From contig JAHBMJ010005226.1 in NCBI GenBank assembly GCA_018398765.1, forward strand, positions 29,600-42,099: DNA of 12,500 bases, written 5' to 3'. The position numbers were made by a program, and so were the translations under genes. Position 1 is the stretch's first letter. Each line of letters starts with the position of its first letter. This stretch comes from Chromera velia (lineage: Eukaryota; Sar; Chromeraceae). The notes beneath the pieces were generated by a model, which made no database searches, had not been told where the DNA came from, and saw only the letters and a list, made by a program, of their open reading frames with translations. Positions 1-9,420 of this stretch are shown piece after piece.

Positions 1-135
1 ACACGCAATCCCTACGCATACGCACAGTTTTTTTCTTCACGTGTTGACAGTCATTTGGTGTTCACTTCGATTGAGGATACACTTTCTTCTCTCTTCCGTC
101 TCTGAGTCGCCCTGTTCGCCTTTCGTTCATATCAG

Positions 136-778
136 GGCACGGGCCAAAGCCACCACTTCTGGGTGGTGTAAAGGATAAGAAGAAAGTGCTGAAGAGACAG
201 CATACTGCAGGATCGGGGTGTACTGCAGAGACAGCTGATAGCGCAACAGCAGCAACAACAACTATAGAAAAGTTCCGAGGAAAAAATCTAAAAAAGAAAG
301 TTGCTGAGGTTGAGGCTTTCTCACACCAGGCAAACTCTGACACTGAGCTTGATGACACGTCGGAGGGAAAGAGAAAGAAGAGATCTGTTGTTGACGACGT
401 CAACAAAGAGATGAAGGCCCTCGAGAAGAAGGCTGCGCGACTGAAGGACTAGAAGAAGATCAAAGAGTACATCGACACACGGCTACAGATTTTTGAGAAA
501 CTGTTCAAGCTCGACATTGCAGCAGAGGTACGTCAAATCCTCCAAAAACCCTACCCTAGTGTCCAGAACTTTCGAGGGCTCCCGCTCTCCATTGCTGCAA
601 CCCCAGTGATGGAGGAAGAGACGGTTGAGTCCGGCCGATTCGAAGAGCCGAAGCTGCTTTCGAAGAGGGGGGAAAAGGGCCCAAGCCCGCTGACTGCCGC
701 CTTTTCGCAGCATGTTGAGGGGATCATGTCCAACGAAGACTACATCGGTCTCGGAAACCTCTTCTTCCTCTTCGCACG
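136..778 (+). pseudogene. Coiled-coil exon-like fragment with one in-frame stop
   Basis: The frame is open from a strong acceptor (pyrimidine-rich tract ending ATATCAG at 135) to a plausible donor (GTCAGT at 779), except for a TAG at 450-452. Before the stop it is Lys/Ala/Glu-rich (KKKVLKRQ near the start, KEMKALEKKAARLKD just before the stop). After it the same frame continues with coiled-coil-like KKIKEYIDTRLQIFEKLFKL, then a Glu/Pro-rich linker and a more hydrophobic end (NEDYIGLGNLFFLFA). The reading style on both sides of the TAG is the same, so a single nonsense change in a once-continuous exon is the simplest reading. No ATG opens the frame, so an upstream exon outside the window would be needed. 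I do not recognise the family. Alternatives are a terminal exon ending at 452 or a decayed repeat-element ORF. No continuing exon is visible downstream on this strand. Confidence 0.45.
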
Positions 779-1057
779 GTCAGTAATTCGCACTTACTGG
801 GAGTGTATCTTTGCTGTTGTTCCCGTCTCCTTTTTTTCTCTGCCTTCGCTCACTACGATCAGACTCTTTATCCATCTATCTTACTTGAACTCTCCTTTCT
901 TCGTATCCTGTGGTTGGAAACACCTCTTTCCCCTCTGGTGACTGCCTTCGTTCTCTTGCTTCACCGCCATCCATACCCTTCTTGCATCGGCTTTACCTTG
1001 TCTTCTTCATTCTATCCCTCATCAGACCACTTGACTCCCTCCATTCATTCATTTTTG
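779..1057. other. Pyrimidine-rich non-coding stretch
   Basis: This interval is rich in CT and TTC on the plus strand and carries no convincing gene. The open frames across it are hydrophobic Phe/Leu/Ser strings of the sort CT-rich DNA always gives. If the fragment at 136-778 is still spliced, this would be the start of its intron. It leads straight into the 58-bp tandem array. Confidence 0.5.
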
Positions 1058-1456
1058 TAACGACGTCTCCTCTGTCTGTTCATTCATACAGAGGTCAGGT
1101 GTCCTCGTATTTATGCAACGACGTCTCCTCTGTCCGTTCATTTTCATTCACAGAGGTCAGGTATCCTCCCATTCATGCAACGACGTCTCCTCTGTCCGTT
1201 CATTCATACAGAGGTCAGGTGTCCTCCCATTTATCCAACGACGTCTCCTCTGTCCGTTCATTCACACAGAGATCAGGTGTCCTCCCATTCATGCAATGAC
1301 GTCTCCTCTGTCCGTTCATTCACACAGAGGTCAGGTGTCCTCCCATTCATGCAACGACGTCTCCTCTGTCCGTTCATTCACACAGAGGTCAAGTGTCCCC
1401 CCATTCATACAACGACGTCTCCTCTGTCCGTTCATTTACACAGAGGTCAGGTGTCG
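1058..1456. repeat. 58-bp minisatellite, about 6.7 copies
   Basis: Units begin at 1058, 1116, 1178, 1236, 1294, 1352 and 1410. Spacing is 58 bp throughout, apart from 62 bp for the second unit, which has a small insertion in its TTCATT stretch. The last unit stops near 1456. Each unit starts with (C/T)AACGACGTC (AATGACGTC in the fifth). Each also has CCTCTGT and ACAGAGG as a 7-bp inverted pair around a loop of about 12 nt; one unit, at 1236, has a mismatch (ACAGAGA). Because 58 is not a multiple of three, successive copies are read in rotating frames. All three plus frames stay largely open, which explains the long overlapping but meaningless ORFs here. Confidence 0.95.
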
Positions 1457-1557
1457 AAGGGGGAAGAGAACGAAGGGAAAAAAAGGAAAAGCTCTCTACT
1501 CTCTTCTCTCTCTCTCTTCTCTCTAATAACAGAAAAGCTCCTTTCACCTGTCTGCAT

Positions 1558-1594
1558 GTCAGGTGTCCTCCTCCTCAACGTCCGTTCATTCAGG
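1558..1594. repeat. Detached, deleted copy of the 58-bp unit
   Basis: GTCAGGTGTCCTCC followed by CAACG and TCCGTTCATT matches the junction between two minisatellite units. About 11 bp of the unit, including the left hairpin arm, is missing. It lies about 100 bp beyond the array, separated by purine-rich and then CT-rich sequence, so the array was probably once longer. Confidence 0.7.
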
Positions 1595-1751
1595 TCCCCT
1601 TCCGTTTCTTGTCTGGTTGTGTAGATCGATCGCAAGCTCGTTGACTAGTTGGTTGAACATCAGACAGCCCGAGAAAGACACTACATGGTAGACATAATAG
1701 CTGCCATATGGTGATGAAGCAAACGTTACGCATAATGAGTATTTGAAACGG

Positions 1752-1967
1752 ATAGTCACTATATTCATTTCTAATTATTGATTGATTTTGATTGATTGAT
1801 ATGTTCCACCCTAGGGCTTTCCCGCTATGTCTATCTGTTGCCAGAGCTAGCAGGGCAGATATCAAGTGAATGCATAATCATTATAGTGAAATAATCATTA
1901 TATTCACATAATGATTATCCATTTACATAATACCTGACTAATGATTAGAAATGAATAGAGTGACTAT
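1752..1967. repeat. Fold-back element with 29-bp inverted arms
   Basis: The left arm 1752-1780 and the right arm 1939-1967 are inverted complements with three mismatches over 29 bp. They share the core TTAGAAATGAATA and the outer end GTGACTAT. The 158-bp interior is AT-rich and contains a second inverted set at 1874-1918. This layout resembles a small MITE-like or fold-back element. I found no convincing target-site duplication next to the arms, so the mobile-element reading is only a suggestion. Confidence 0.6.
1874..1918. repeat. Nested hairpin of ATAATCATTAT units
   Basis: ATAATCATTAT occurs directly repeated at 1874-1884 and 1891-1901, and its inverse ATAATGATTAT lies at 1908-1918. The second and third copies form an 11-bp perfect stem with a 6-nt loop. 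A competing small stem GTGAA/TTCAC (1886-1890 and 1903-1907) is interleaved with it. Confidence 0.75.
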
Positions 1968-2698
1968 TGGTATTGGGTAATTATTATTGAAATATAGCTT
2001 GAGTTAACCCACTGATGTATTCCTTAGTACACTATTACCTCCGACGCCATAGTCTTTAGTTATAGTTTAATTTAGTTCTCTAGTTAGTTGACATTTCCCT
2101 CCACCTTGAAGATTCCCTAAAAGATTAATTAAATGAAAATCTAGATAGAAATAAATAAATTAGGAACTAAATTAGTTGTGATCTCAAGTCTGAGTCTATG
2201 TCAGGCTGCATCCGACTTGGGGGGCAGCTATCGCAGGCGTCTTCTCTGTATGCATGGGAAGCTCTCAATAATTTTTATTATTAATCTGAATAACATCAGC
2301 GGCTAGAGCACTGAGAGCAGGAAGAGGGTTTGATATTGCAAGTAAATAGTAAGGGGTGTATACATTATGCATGCAAGGACTTACACGGACTTTTACAGTG
2401 GAATCTGCTTACGGGCTAGATAACGCTAGATTAAGTTTTTGCCACATCCAGAATTCCTATACCTAATCCTATACCGATGCATTGTGATCTTTACTATGAT
2501 AATCGATTGTTCGAATTTCTAGCGACGCACGTCCTAAATACTAGCCTAAATATTTGTGTATATGTTTTCATGTTTGTTAGAAGACCATAGAATTAAACCT
2601 ACATTTTTTATGCTTCGATCTAGCAAGTTAATTGCACGGCAAACCTGGCGGCAAACTTTATATAGATGCACCGATTCAAATCTGGAATCATTGCCGAA

Positions 2699-5218
2699 TC
2701 ATAGGTCAAAGGGTCGCTTTGACGGAACAACTTGCTCGAGACGGATACGAACAAAACCAAGGGGAAACGCGTGAGGCGGAATGCCCTTTAGAGTTCTCTT
2801 CTGCTGAGTCCTTCCAAATCCTTCGGACTCGATCTCGAATTCCCTGTCTCCTGGCACTTGTGGCGTTGCCCCTGTGCTGTTACGCCTTGTCTCCCGGGGC
2901 CCTCTTTCAGACTCCGCTCCTTTCTCTCCTTTCTCTTTGCTGCCGAGCGCTGTGAGCTGATCACCGGCTTGCCTGGCAGAGAAAGAACCGGAAAGAGAGA
3001 GAGAAGGAGAGACTGACGGTCTTTCGAGAGATGCCAAGTGCAAACGAGGAGGCTTCAGGGGGGGGGGACGACTGCGCACAATCTTGGATTGACTTTCTTT
3101 CCGCTCTTCCTTTCCTTCCCTCACTTTTCCGGAGTCCCCTGGCTGCTCTGAGGGGGGCTGAATGCGAGGAGGGGGGAGTTGCCTCTCGAGGCTCTTCTGC
3201 CGTTCTTCTTCTGCATGGGGGCCTGCGTTTGTCCCCGTGTTTGTTGGGGGAAGTGAATCTGGGGATGCGGGGGCAGAGGGGGAGGGAGAGACGGAGACGG
3301 AGATGGAGACTGCCTCGTCGGCCTGCCTCTCTTCCAGACGTTGAAGACGCGTACGTGTGCACGCATGGGAAGGGGGGTGGAGGTTGACGTTGGGGGGGAC
3401 AGAAAAGAGGTCACCTTCGGCAAGAGGGCTCGACGGTTTCTCTGCTGAGTCTTCATTTCTTTCTTTCAGCTTGGCTTCTTTTGTGGCATCATCCTCCCTT
3501 CGGGTTTCCGTCTCTGCCCTTGCCTGCCCACTCCCCTCTTCCGTCTGAGTCAAGGGACGCCCTTTGAAGGTTTCATGATCGTCTTCTGCGTGGGGGATTG
3601 GAGAGGGAGAGGATCCCTCGAGGGGTTGGGGAGGAGGTTCGTCCTGGCAGACTTCCGGCATGGGAATGGGTGCAGAGACGGGCGGGAGGTTTGTGGTGAC
3701 GCCGCCTGAGAGGACTGAGAGGGCGGGTGAGGCGGAGAAGGAGGGAGAGGGGATGGAGGGGGTGTGGGGCTGAGGAGGGTATCTTGTTGGTCCCATCAGG
3801 CATGTTTTGGTCGTGAGTTCTCTTGAAGATTCGGGAACTGTTGTCCCTGCAGATCTTCCTACTTCCTGTTCATCAGCCCTCTCCACATTTGCTTCCTTTG
3901 GATTGCCATCAATCTCACGCCTGCAGAAATCTCCTTGAGGTCTTCTTTCTACCTCTCCCCCACTCCTTTTGTCCTCTTGAGAGCTGTTTTGAAGCTCTTC
4001 TCCCTCAGTCTCCGGGGGGCGCGTCTTCTTTTCTCCGTCTGATACGGGGGCCTCGTCGTTATCGTGAGGGTCCCTGTTACCCCCAGAGGTTTGAAGGGCG
4101 GCCGGGGGGGTCTGGCGGGGGGAAGGAGACAGCCGAAGACCTGCTGTCGATTCGTGCAACAGGAGTGCCTTCTCCTTCCCTTTCTGCTGGCGTGCTGCTG
4201 CTGCTTCTTCTGCCTTGTCCTGTGCCTCCCAGTGCGCGAGGACGTTTTTCTTTGTGCTGTCGAGGGACATGAGGGCACTGTCGAGACAGAGGGGGACCCA
4301 GCCTTCGAAGAGACACTTCGAAGGGGACTCTATGGAGGGGTTAGTGGAGGGGTCTTGAGAAGAGGAAGAAGCATTGTGGGCTGTCGTCAATTCTGAAGGC
4401 GAGCAATCTCTTCCGTCTTCTTTGGCCCTTGTTTGTTTTTTCTCAATACCGTTCTCGTCATTCTGCTCTTGCTTTCCACCATTCTTTGTTGCAGAGGCAC
4501 AGTCAGGAAAGCGGCGCGCAATGCGAGAGGGATCCAGGGGAACACGCACAACCCCAAGAACCGGATCCTCCTGTAGTGCTTCTGTGTGGTGTCGCACCAT
4601 CAGGAGAATGTGGTCTGTCGAAGGGTCGAGAGATATTCTCTCCCCAAGAATCACACCCTCACCACGTCGTAAAGCAAGGATTTCTTCAGTCTGCACCTCC
4701 TCTTCTTCTTCCTCACTCTCTTCTTCCTCTTCTTCAATGACGGTTCTAATGTCTCTTTCGACTTCATTTTCCTTCATTCCCTCTTCCGTCTCTCCCGTTT
4801 CGTTCTTCTCCCTGCTTTCATCAGAAACCTCCTTCTGCGTCTCCTGTGTGGTCTTCTCTGGCACACCCAGATTTTTCTCATCTTTTATCTTTTCTTTCCT
4901 TTCCACCTTTCCTGTCTCACTCTCCTTCGCCTTCAAGTTCTCTCTCGACTTTCTCCTCTTTCTTGAGGGACGAGGAGACGGGAGCTCCCTCGGAGGCGGC
5001 GGCACGACCCCAACAGAACCGTCAGACTCTACTTCCTCCTCTGCGATGTCGTCTTCAGACAGTCCCGCTTCTCCCTCCCCCCCTTGATTCTTGTCTCTGG
5101 CAATCCCCTTTCTCCTTTGATTCTTCTTCTTGCGGTGACCACCTCCTGACGTGGTGTATTTCGCTTTCCGGGACCTCACAAAGACGGGATTGCAGGAAGG
5201 TCGGTGAAAAGGAGTCAC
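2699..5218 (-). CDS. Exon 10 (terminal), rest of C2-like domain and disordered C-terminus
   Basis: The acceptor is excellent: a C/T run ending TTGTCTCTCAG at 5219. The exon has 839 codons and a TGA at 2701-2699. Residues 1-30 include RSRKAKYTTSGGG, resembling the Lys-Thr strand of C2 domains. About 150 residues of basic and poly-Glu low complexity follow (RPSRKRRKSRENLKAKE could act as a nuclear signal; Glu runs near 4690-4740). C2-like sequence resumes with GVILGERISLDPSTDHILLM and VLGVVRVPLDPSR (about 4500-4690). After another insert it ends with EGWVPLCLDS (about 4265-4320). The remaining 500 or so residues are Ser/Pro/Glu/Arg-rich and probably disordered. Long serine-rich ORFs on the plus strand here are its mirror image. 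Confidence 0.8.
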   Translation of the reverse strand: MTPFHRPSCNPVFVRSRKAKYTTSGGGHRKKKNQRRKGIARDKNQGGEGEAGLSEDDIAEEEVESDGSVGVVPPPPRELPSPRPSRKRRKSRENLKAKESETGKVERKEKIKDEKNLGVPEKTTQETQKEVSDESREKNETGETEEGMKENEVERDIRTVIEEEEEESEEEEEEVQTEEILALRRGEGVILGERISLDPSTDHILLMVRHHTEALQEDPVLGVVRVPLDPSRIARRFPDCASATKNGGKQEQNDENGIEKKQTRAKEDGRDCSPSELTTAHNASSSSQDPSTNPSIESPSKCLFEGWVPLCLDSALMSLDSTKKNVLAHWEAQDKAEEAAAARQQKGKEKALLLHESTAGLRLSPSPRQTPPAALQTSGGNRDPHDNDEAPVSDGEKKTRPPETEGEELQNSSQEDKRSGGEVERRPQGDFCRREIDGNPKEANVERADEQEVGRSAGTTVPESSRELTTKTCLMGPTRYPPQPHTPSIPSPSFSASPALSVLSGGVTTNLPPVSAPIPMPEVCQDEPPPQPLEGSSPSPIPHAEDDHETFKGRPLTQTEEGSGQARAETETRREDDATKEAKLKERNEDSAEKPSSPLAEGDLFSVPPNVNLHPPSHACTRTRLQRLEERQADEAVSISVSVSPSPSAPASPDSLPPTNTGTNAGPHAEEERQKSLERQLPPPRIQPPSEQPGDSGKVREGKEERKESQSKIVRSRPPPLKPPRLHLASLERPSVSPSLSLSGSFSARQAGDQLTALGSKEKGEKGAESERGPRETRRNSTGATPQVPGDREFEIESEGFGRTQQKRTLKGIPPHAFPLGFVRIRLEQVVPSKRPFDL

Positions 5219-7823
5219 CTGAGAGACAAAAAAAGGGGGGGGGATTCGCGCACCAGGCCACACTCAACACTCACAACATCCGTTCATACAGACCGAAAAA
5301 CCACCTACCTCACTACATTCGGATTCAGCTCTAGTGAGCTGGAAGAGAATGACTGTCTACTGCTGGGGGCTCGACAGACGAACAGAGGGAGAGAGAGAGA
5401 GAGAAACACTAGGTCGACCAAACCAAGTGAAGAATAATGAAGTGGCCATGCGGGACCTGGCGTTTTGTTCTCTCTATCATCACTCACTTGTGCGTTCTCC
5501 TTCTCAAGGGGCATGCCGGGGCTCTCAGCAGGGCCCTTCACGGGCATGGCCACACAGTAGGCCCGCGGCCCCAGAGGGCCCTGTGCGGTGTCCCCCTCCC
5601 CCCCTTCATCTGGCCCCCCTCCCTCAGCCGTCTCCACCCCGACTCCGCCACCCTCTAGAGGAAGGGTCCGCGTGCATGGGGTCCGAGAGGCGGCGCGCCA
5701 CCTCTTCCTAGAGGGCAGGTAAGACCGTACAGGGCCCACCAAATCCCATCCCTCAAAGACCACCAGCCGGAATGCAACTGTGGGTCTGCAGTCGAACTCC
5801 AGAGAGTCCAGGGCGGCAATGGCAGAGGCCCCCAAATCTTCTGCCTGGGCGTCTACCAGAAGCTGCATGAGGACAGACAGGCAACGGTGGGGAAGGAAAA
5901 GGGATGGATGGAAACATAAAAAACAAGGCAAAAGAGTGGCCACTCACAGAGAGAAAAGGAGAGAGAGAGAGAACGATGGAAAGCACGCGCAATCGAACAC
6001 AAAAGTTGCTTCTCTAACACATTGTCTAATGACCGACCGACTAACAGGCACTGTCTTAATCCGCGCACAGCCACACACACAGAGACTCACCGCATGGGCA
6101 GTAGCATTGAAGATCTTGGCATACCACAGCGCCACCTCAATTTCTGCGGCCTTTCCAAGAACATCCAGCAAGTCCTCAGGCTCCTTCCCCTCTCTCCCTG
6201 CTGCACTCCCACCTGCACCCATACCCCCCACACCAACAACTGCGCCCTCCTGCTGACGATCCGAATTTCTTTCCTTCCCCTCCCCGTCCTCACCCAAACC
6301 TTCTTCTTGCTCTGTCTTCACTGTTACACACGACACACCTTCACCTTCCTTTACAACACCGCCTATGCCCCCCTTAGATTTGCCAAACAACTCTCTCTCG
6401 GCCTCTACGCAATTGAGACCCCCACCCCTCCCCAAAATGGATGATCTCATCCCCCCCCCCTCTTCTTCTGCTCTCACACCCCCTTGCGCCATAAAACCCC
6501 CTTGCCCCTCTAGGACCGAACCCCTTCCCCTCTCCTCGGGGGGGACCGCATAATCCTTCGAATGACCTGAGGCTGCCCCCGATGCCTGCACCCTTTTCTT
6601 CAGCCCAGGCTGCACCCCCGACCCCTGTGCGGAATCCCCCGTTGTTGTTGGAAGTCTCCGATTTCCAACGGGGGGACGGATCGGCGCGTGTCGGGACAAG
6701 GACGCGTTTCCGGGGCCGTCAAACAGCCGCCTGGCCTCCGACCCCATTGCGGAGCTGCTGCTGCCAGAAAAAAGAGAACCCCAGAGTCCAGACAGGGACC
6801 AGGAAGAGGAAGCATTCGCTGCCTGCTGCTGCCGTAAATTCCGTCGGAGTGCCGACAGATCACGGGCAAGCGAGGTCTCCAAGCCCGTTTCCGTTCCTTC
6901 TTCCTTCTCACATTCATATTCCCCTCCATTCCGAAGCACTACAGAAGAAACTCCGCCTTCCCTGTGCCCGAACTCACTCGATCCTCCCTCACCCTCACGC
7001 TCCAATCCCCCAGCCTCCCTGCCCATCCCCCCCTCTGGGTCCAATCTCACCTGCGAGGCTGCAGACGAAAGAAGGGAGCCAGACAGAGCAGAAGAAGAGG
7101 AGGACCCAAGCAAACGCTGGCCAGACAGCGCTAAGGGGACCGGAATGGCAATCGGCAGAATAGTGGACCAACCACTTTTACTCCCCCGTCTCCCCCCCCC
7201 ACCCGGCTGTCTCCTCTTCGCAGATGCTGCCGCCTCCCTTGCCATGCAGGCTGCCTCTGCTGCTGCTTGTCTCACAGCCCTCAGCTGCCCGAACGCCTCC
7301 CAAGCGAGGGGCTGCACGTGGCAGGTCGTCAGGTCCACCGTTGTGAACTCGATTGTCATTCTACGCTTGTGGAAAGCCACTCTCTTGGAGAGGTTCTGGC
7401 AGGGCAGACAGAGGAGAGGCCGAGAGTTGCTCACCTGCAAAGACACAGCAGCAGCAGCAGTCTTGAGTGCATTCGTGCATTTAGATAGCAGCATGTTCAA
7501 GCCGAAGCGGACGCACGAAAGAGAGTGAATACATCCATCCAGTTCTTTCTTGAGACCACAAAAGGCAAAGCGGGCACATGCACGCCCAACGGAGAGCACG
7601 GCACTGCCCATCCAAACCCGGAAGGAATCGAGATAGAAAGGCTTTCTTTCCTGTTGACTGACTGACCTCTCCCGGTTGGTTGTACACAGAGATTGCGAAG
7701 GGCCGAACGACGACCCACAGAGGTCGGAAGGTCGGCACGAGAGGCGCAGAGGCAAACTGAACCAGTCCCTGCATCAGCACCGGCCCCGTCAGGTACGTTT
7801 GCCTGCATGCAAGCATACACACA

Positions 7824-7874
<51 letters not shown>

Positions 7875-8102
7875 AAGGAAGCAACAAGAGGTCCAACGCC
7901 CGCAGGCCCCCCCCATGCAATCTATCGACTCAAGAGGATCGATCCCCCCCCCGACTCTATCGCTCCAAAAAAAACAGTACAGCGGTTTGACGGAAAAAAC
8001 AATTTTTCAGCTAGACTTAGCAGGGAACCCAAACACCAACCGGCCTCGTGAGAGAACGAATCAGATCACAGGCGTATACACACACTCACACACACAGAGG
8101 GG

Positions 8103-8176
<74 letters not shown>

Positions 8177-9034
8177 CTATCTGCTCTTTGAAGAAGAGCC
8201 CCGCTGTGTCTACACCCGCCCATCCAGACATGCAGACGCCTTCTCCCGAAAATGCAGTCGTTCAGACAGCGTTCGTTTCTTTCTGCAGACCGACTGACTG
8301 ACTTGTTCAGTCCCTGGTCTTGCATTTCAAGGGCCGCAAAGACGGCAATGTCAGTCAGGCCGAACATCTGCAGAGCGACCGAGTACGAAGTGGAAATGAC
8401 TCTTTGTTTCCTTCCTTTGTTTTGCCTGCCTGCCTACCTGTCTACCTGCTACTCACACAGCCATACACCCCTCCTTCAGGGACCCTTACAGCAACACAGG
8501 ATGATGGCCATGCCCACCATGCATGCCGCACACTAAAACAAACATACAAACACTTCAGACGTATGCCCAACACAAGCGAGCCTGACAGTGAAAAACGAAA
8601 CGCAAGAATACCAAACACCTGCTCAGAAGACATGCAGCTTCTTTGTGCATCCGTCTGCACACCTACCCATGTCCCAACTTCGATTTTATTTTTTCTTCCC
8701 TTCCTCATTCCCCCCCTCCCTCCCTCCCTGGACAATTTGCACACACAAAAGCACTCAGTCACTCACCGAGTAAGAATAGAGGCCGTGCCACAGACCCAAC
8801 CCAACACGATTGAGGGCCTCCGCCCGCGTCGCCGCGACTGCTGTCGCATACCGTGCCCCAAATCTGCAACCACGAGAGAGAAGAGAAGAAACAGCCCCCC
8901 GAGCGGCAACCACGAAACCTTTCTGAAACAGGCGAAAGAAAGAATACAGCAAAGAGATATTCATGGGCACATGCCTCCAGAGGCTCTTGATTTCATTTCA
9001 TTTCGGTCCATTCTCGAGGACTAGCTGTTGTCTG

Positions 9035-9066
<32 letters not shown>

Positions 9067-9367
9067 CACAGGCAGACAGACATGCTTTCTCGAACCGGGA
9101 AGAAAGAGGAAGAGAAAGAAAATTGAAAGAGAAACGGACACACAGGCGAAGGAAGAAAGAAAGAAAGAATGCATTCCAGACAAAAGGAGAAAATGAGCAA
9201 CAGTCGAGTTGTATCATCTCTCTCTCACCTTTCTCTCGCGTCCCTCACAGCAGCCTCACGGACTGAATTCCCGACTTCTTTGATGAACAGGTCGAACGAT
9301 TGGGCAACCTGCACACACACACTCTCTATCTCTCTCTCTCTCTCTCTCTCATACACACACACACACA

Positions 9368-9420
<53 letters not shown>

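Larger units (their letters stand above)
1640..2698. other. AT-rich gene-free island
   Basis: Base composition changes sharply near 1640, from CT-rich balanced DNA to AT-rich DNA, and changes back at the 3' end of the minus-strand gene near 2700. No frame longer than about 90 codons is open, and none looks like protein. It holds GATT tetranucleotide repeats (about 1777-1800), the fold-back structure at 1752-1967, and an 11-bp inverted pair TAATTTAGTTC/GAACTAAATTA (about 2067 and 2163). The 3' UTR and polyadenylation site of the minus gene should lie at its right edge, but I see no clear AATAAA. Confidence 0.7.
7803..8302 (-). other. Intron 6 with two large dinucleotide tracts
   Basis: 500 nt from GTCAGTCAGTC (8302) to CATGCAG (7803). 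It holds plus-strand (GA)n at 8103-8174 and (AC)12(AG)15 at 7817-7870. On the sense strand these are CT and CT/GT tracts. The Arg-Glu strings predicted on the plus strand here are translation of the repeats. Confidence 0.7.

Noticed and set aside
62-406. Minus-strand 114-residue frame
   Set aside because: Phe/Ser-rich mirror of the Lys/Glu-rich plus-strand fragment, with no splice or family support.
186-452. Complete 88-residue protein starting at 186
   Set aside because: The apparent start is GTG, and the frame extends upstream to an acceptor at 135 and continues beyond the TAG in the same style, so it is not an independent small gene.
450-452. TAG as a reassigned sense codon or programmed readthrough
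   Set aside because: None of the ten exons of the large gene uses an in-frame TAG, so there is no support for reassignment; a nonsense change or exon end is simpler.
1058-1456. Repeat array considered as a CRISPR array
   Set aside because: Units are contiguous 58-bp copies with no unique spacers, and the surrounding gene structure is eukaryotic.
910-1624. Long overlapping plus-strand frames with repeated RRLLCPFI-like peptides
   Set aside because: They arise from a 58-bp repeat that leaves all three frames open and rotates frame with each copy; no splice or start context supports them.
2556-2955. Short plus-strand frames at the edge of the AT-rich island
   Set aside because: They straddle the 3' end of the minus gene and show no family features; the GC-rich half is antisense to exon 10.
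4374-5087. 237-residue Ser/Phe-rich plus-strand frame
   Set aside because: It is the complement of the Glu/Lys/Arg-rich coding region of exon 10; poly-Ser opposite poly-Glu codons is expected.
7693-8301. Plus-strand frame with Arg-Glu repeats
   Set aside because: The Arg-Glu runs are direct translation of GA microsatellites lying in intron 6 of the minus gene.
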